A stretch of DNA of 33,239 bases, taken from CAZYME01 sp964648115. Lineage in GTDB: Bacteria > Pseudomonadota > Gammaproteobacteria > Legionellales > Legionellaceae. A program made the translations under genes and the position numbers. The stretch is from contig CAZYME010000027.1 of the NCBI GenBank assembly GCA_964648115.1, positions 1 through 33,239 on the forward strand, in the 5' to 3' direction. This document shows positions 31,886 through 33,239 of this stretch, piece by piece. How positions within the stretch are numbered: the stretch's first letter is position 1; the number at the start of each line of letters is the position of its first letter. The notes beneath the pieces are model-generated. The model was not told the DNA's origin. It did no database searches and was given only the letters and a program-made list of their open reading frames with translations.

Positions 31886-31966
31886 TGCTCTCCTCAAGAG
31901 AGGGAACCTTTTGATTCCTTCGCCCCGCGAGGGGAGAAGGTGCCCGACAGGGTGGATGAGGAGTGG
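31886..31966. repeat. palindromic repeat family C, second copy
   Basis: Contains CTCTCCTCAAGAGAG, CCCCGCGAGGGG and GGTGCCCGACAGGGTGGATGAGGAG, the same modules as at 22374-22483 in partial form. It follows the dGTPase stop and may act as its terminator. Confidence 0.75.
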
Positions 31967-31998
31967 TCAATAATTTTTAACATAATAGGTAATTATAA

Positions 31999-33162
31999 AT
32001 GACCAAACACATCAAAATTCTCGTTGTTGGTGGAGGCATTGCTGGTCCTACTATTTGTTATTGGCTAAAAAGATTTGGCTTTTCCCCTGTCTTGATTGAA
32101 AAATTCCCTGCTATCAGAAAAGGTGGTCAGGCGCTGGATGTCCGCGGTGTAGCAACACATATCGCCAGAGAAATGGGTGTTTATGATCAAATATGTGATA
32201 TGCGCACGCGAATAGAATGTGGTCGTATGGTAGATAGGGCGGGTAACATATTACATGAAGAACAAGGTGAGAAATTCGGTTTTAGACAAGATGATGAAGT
32301 TGAAATTCTTCGTGGTGATTTAGTTGAAATCCTAATGAAAGCCATTACTGATGTGCCTTGTCATTTCAATAAATCCATTACGAACATGCAACAGAATGAT
32401 GATAACGTTACAGTCAACTACAAGGATGGCATGATTGAAAATTATGACATAGTGATCGCTGCGGATGGCATTCATTCTGCCACCAGGCGGATGGTATTTG
32501 ATAAAAATGAATACCATTTAATCAGTCTTGGTTCATATCTGAGTACATTTACCATTCCAAATTACCTTGATTTGCATCATATGGAATTGCTATGTGAAGC
32601 GAACCATAAAATGGTAACAATCAATAGCGATAACGATCGCGAAAGCGCCAGAGCAGAATTTTTGTTTAGCTCCCAGCATGTATTGAAAGACATCCGTGAT
32701 GAGCATGAACAAAAACAATTTCTGCGTAATACTTTTTGCGATTTTGGTTGGGAAACACAAAATATTTTAAATAGGATGTCAGAGAGCAATGATTTTTATT
32801 TCGATGCTATTTCGCAAGTAAAAATGAATAGCTGGGCCAAAGGTCGAATAGCCCTAGTCGGTGACGCAGGTTATTGCCCTTCACCGCTATCTGGCCAAGG
32901 CAATAATTTGGCATTTGTTGGCGCATATATCCTAGCGGGAGAATTAAAAGCCGCAAAAGGAAATTATAAGCAGGCTTTTACTCGTTATAATGCGTTGCTA
33001 CGTTCTTTCGTTGCTGACAATCAACAATTTGGCGTTTGGGCGAGTAAGTCAATTTTTGTAGAAGAGGGAGTTTCTAAAGAAATTGCAGAAGAGCGCACAG
33101 AAAAAATCCTAACTAAGCTGAAAAAAGTTTCGAATTCAATTACTTTGCCTAAATATGAATAA
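31999..33162 (+). CDS. FAD-dependent monooxygenase (PHBH fold, TetX-like size)
   Basis: 387 aa. Dinucleotide motif VVGGGIAGPTICYWLKRFG at 9-27, LRGDL near the middle, the DG motif AADGIHSATRR, and the second FAD motif GRIALVGDAGYCPSPLSGQGNNLA. It is a group A flavin monooxygenase using NAD(P)H and O2 on a small, probably aromatic or polycyclic, substrate. Substrate not predictable; family members include tetracycline-inactivating and antibiotic-tailoring enzymes. Start ATG 31999 follows a TAGGT-type ribosome site. Confidence 0.88.
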   Translation: MTKHIKILVVGGGIAGPTICYWLKRFGFSPVLIEKFPAIRKGGQALDVRGVATHIAREMGVYDQICDMRTRIECGRMVDRAGNILHEEQGEKFGFRQDDEVEILRGDLVEILMKAITDVPCHFNKSITNMQQNDDNVTVNYKDGMIENYDIVIAADGIHSATRRMVFDKNEYHLISLGSYLSTFTIPNYLDLHHMELLCEANHKMVTINSDNDRESARAEFLFSSQHVLKDIRDEHEQKQFLRNTFCDFGWETQNILNRMSESNDFYFDAISQVKMNSWAKGRIALVGDAGYCPSPLSGQGNNLAFVGAYILAGELKAAKGNYKQAFTRYNALLRSFVADNQQFGVWASKSIFVEEGVSKEIAEERTEKILTKLKKVSNSITLPKYE

Positions 33163-33186
33163 TATTTGCACGTAAGTGTTACGGAA

Positions 33187-33239
33187 TGGCGTCCCCAAGG
33201 GGATTCGAACCCCTGTTACCGCCGTGAAAGGGCAGTGTC
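33187..33239 (-). tRNA. tRNA-Glu(TTC), truncated by the window edge
   Basis: On the minus strand the sequence reads ...CTGCCCTTTCACGGCGGT..., an anticodon loop CTTTCAC with anticodon TTC, then a GGGGTTCGAATCCCC T-arm and ends GACGCCA. The 5' acceptor and D-arm lie beyond the right edge. Strongly similar to bacterial tRNA-Glu. Confidence 0.95.

Overview
The window looks like a chromosome segment of a gammaproteobacterium of the Legionellales, probably Legionella or a near relative. Reasons: moderate-to-low GC, a tandem pilin pair next to a PPi-dependent phosphofructokinase and a LetS/BarA/GacS-type hybrid kinase, a type II secretion gspL-gspM pair, a Fic-motif protein that could be an effector, and several short Ala-rich membrane proteins. 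The genus is inferred from gene content and order, not from a search.

Region 1 (1-3701) is visibly AT-rich and looks acquired. It holds a murJ-type flippase gene, a tiny Cys-rich peptide frame ending CSRKCHPCIGCG, a DUF1399-like protein with WH and HHxP motifs, and a CsiD/GlaH-family Fe(II)/2-oxoglutarate oxygenase whose TTG start overlaps the preceding gene. It ends at an isolated tRNA 3'-end fragment (3677-3701), the kind of scar an integrated island leaves. I regard peptide, DUF1399-like protein and oxygenase as a candidate uncharacterised modified-peptide (RiPP-like) locus and the best lead here.

Region 2 (3767-6210, minus strand) holds a Fic-motif protein and a 387-aa protein of unknown function with a C-terminal membrane hairpin. 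Both are effector-like.

Region 3 (6300-14376) is mostly housekeeping: ferredoxin fdxA overlapping a DinG/YoaA Fe-S helicase; the tsaB - UPF0434 - kdsB operon (tRNA t6A and Kdo activation); two paralogous small membrane proteins; an APC permease - gmhA - gmhB operon (heptose precursors); and bolA.

Region 4 (14445-21245) holds two type IV pilins, each behind a sigma-54-like promoter, then pfp overlapping the letS-like kinase, divergent from gltX. The letS and gltX start regions share a nearly symmetric -10 element.

Region 5 (21364-33239) holds a run of three small genes (unknown, secreted Cys protein, DUF1840), the lepA-lepB-DUF4845-rnc operon, mltB, gspL-gspM, a SPOR-type lipoprotein, a membrane protein, a dGTPase, an FAD monooxygenase and a truncated tRNA-Glu(TTC) on the minus strand at the right edge.

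Intergenic gaps from 8.6 kb onward carry at least four families of palindromic repeats, often where genes converge. None was found in the AT-rich left region.
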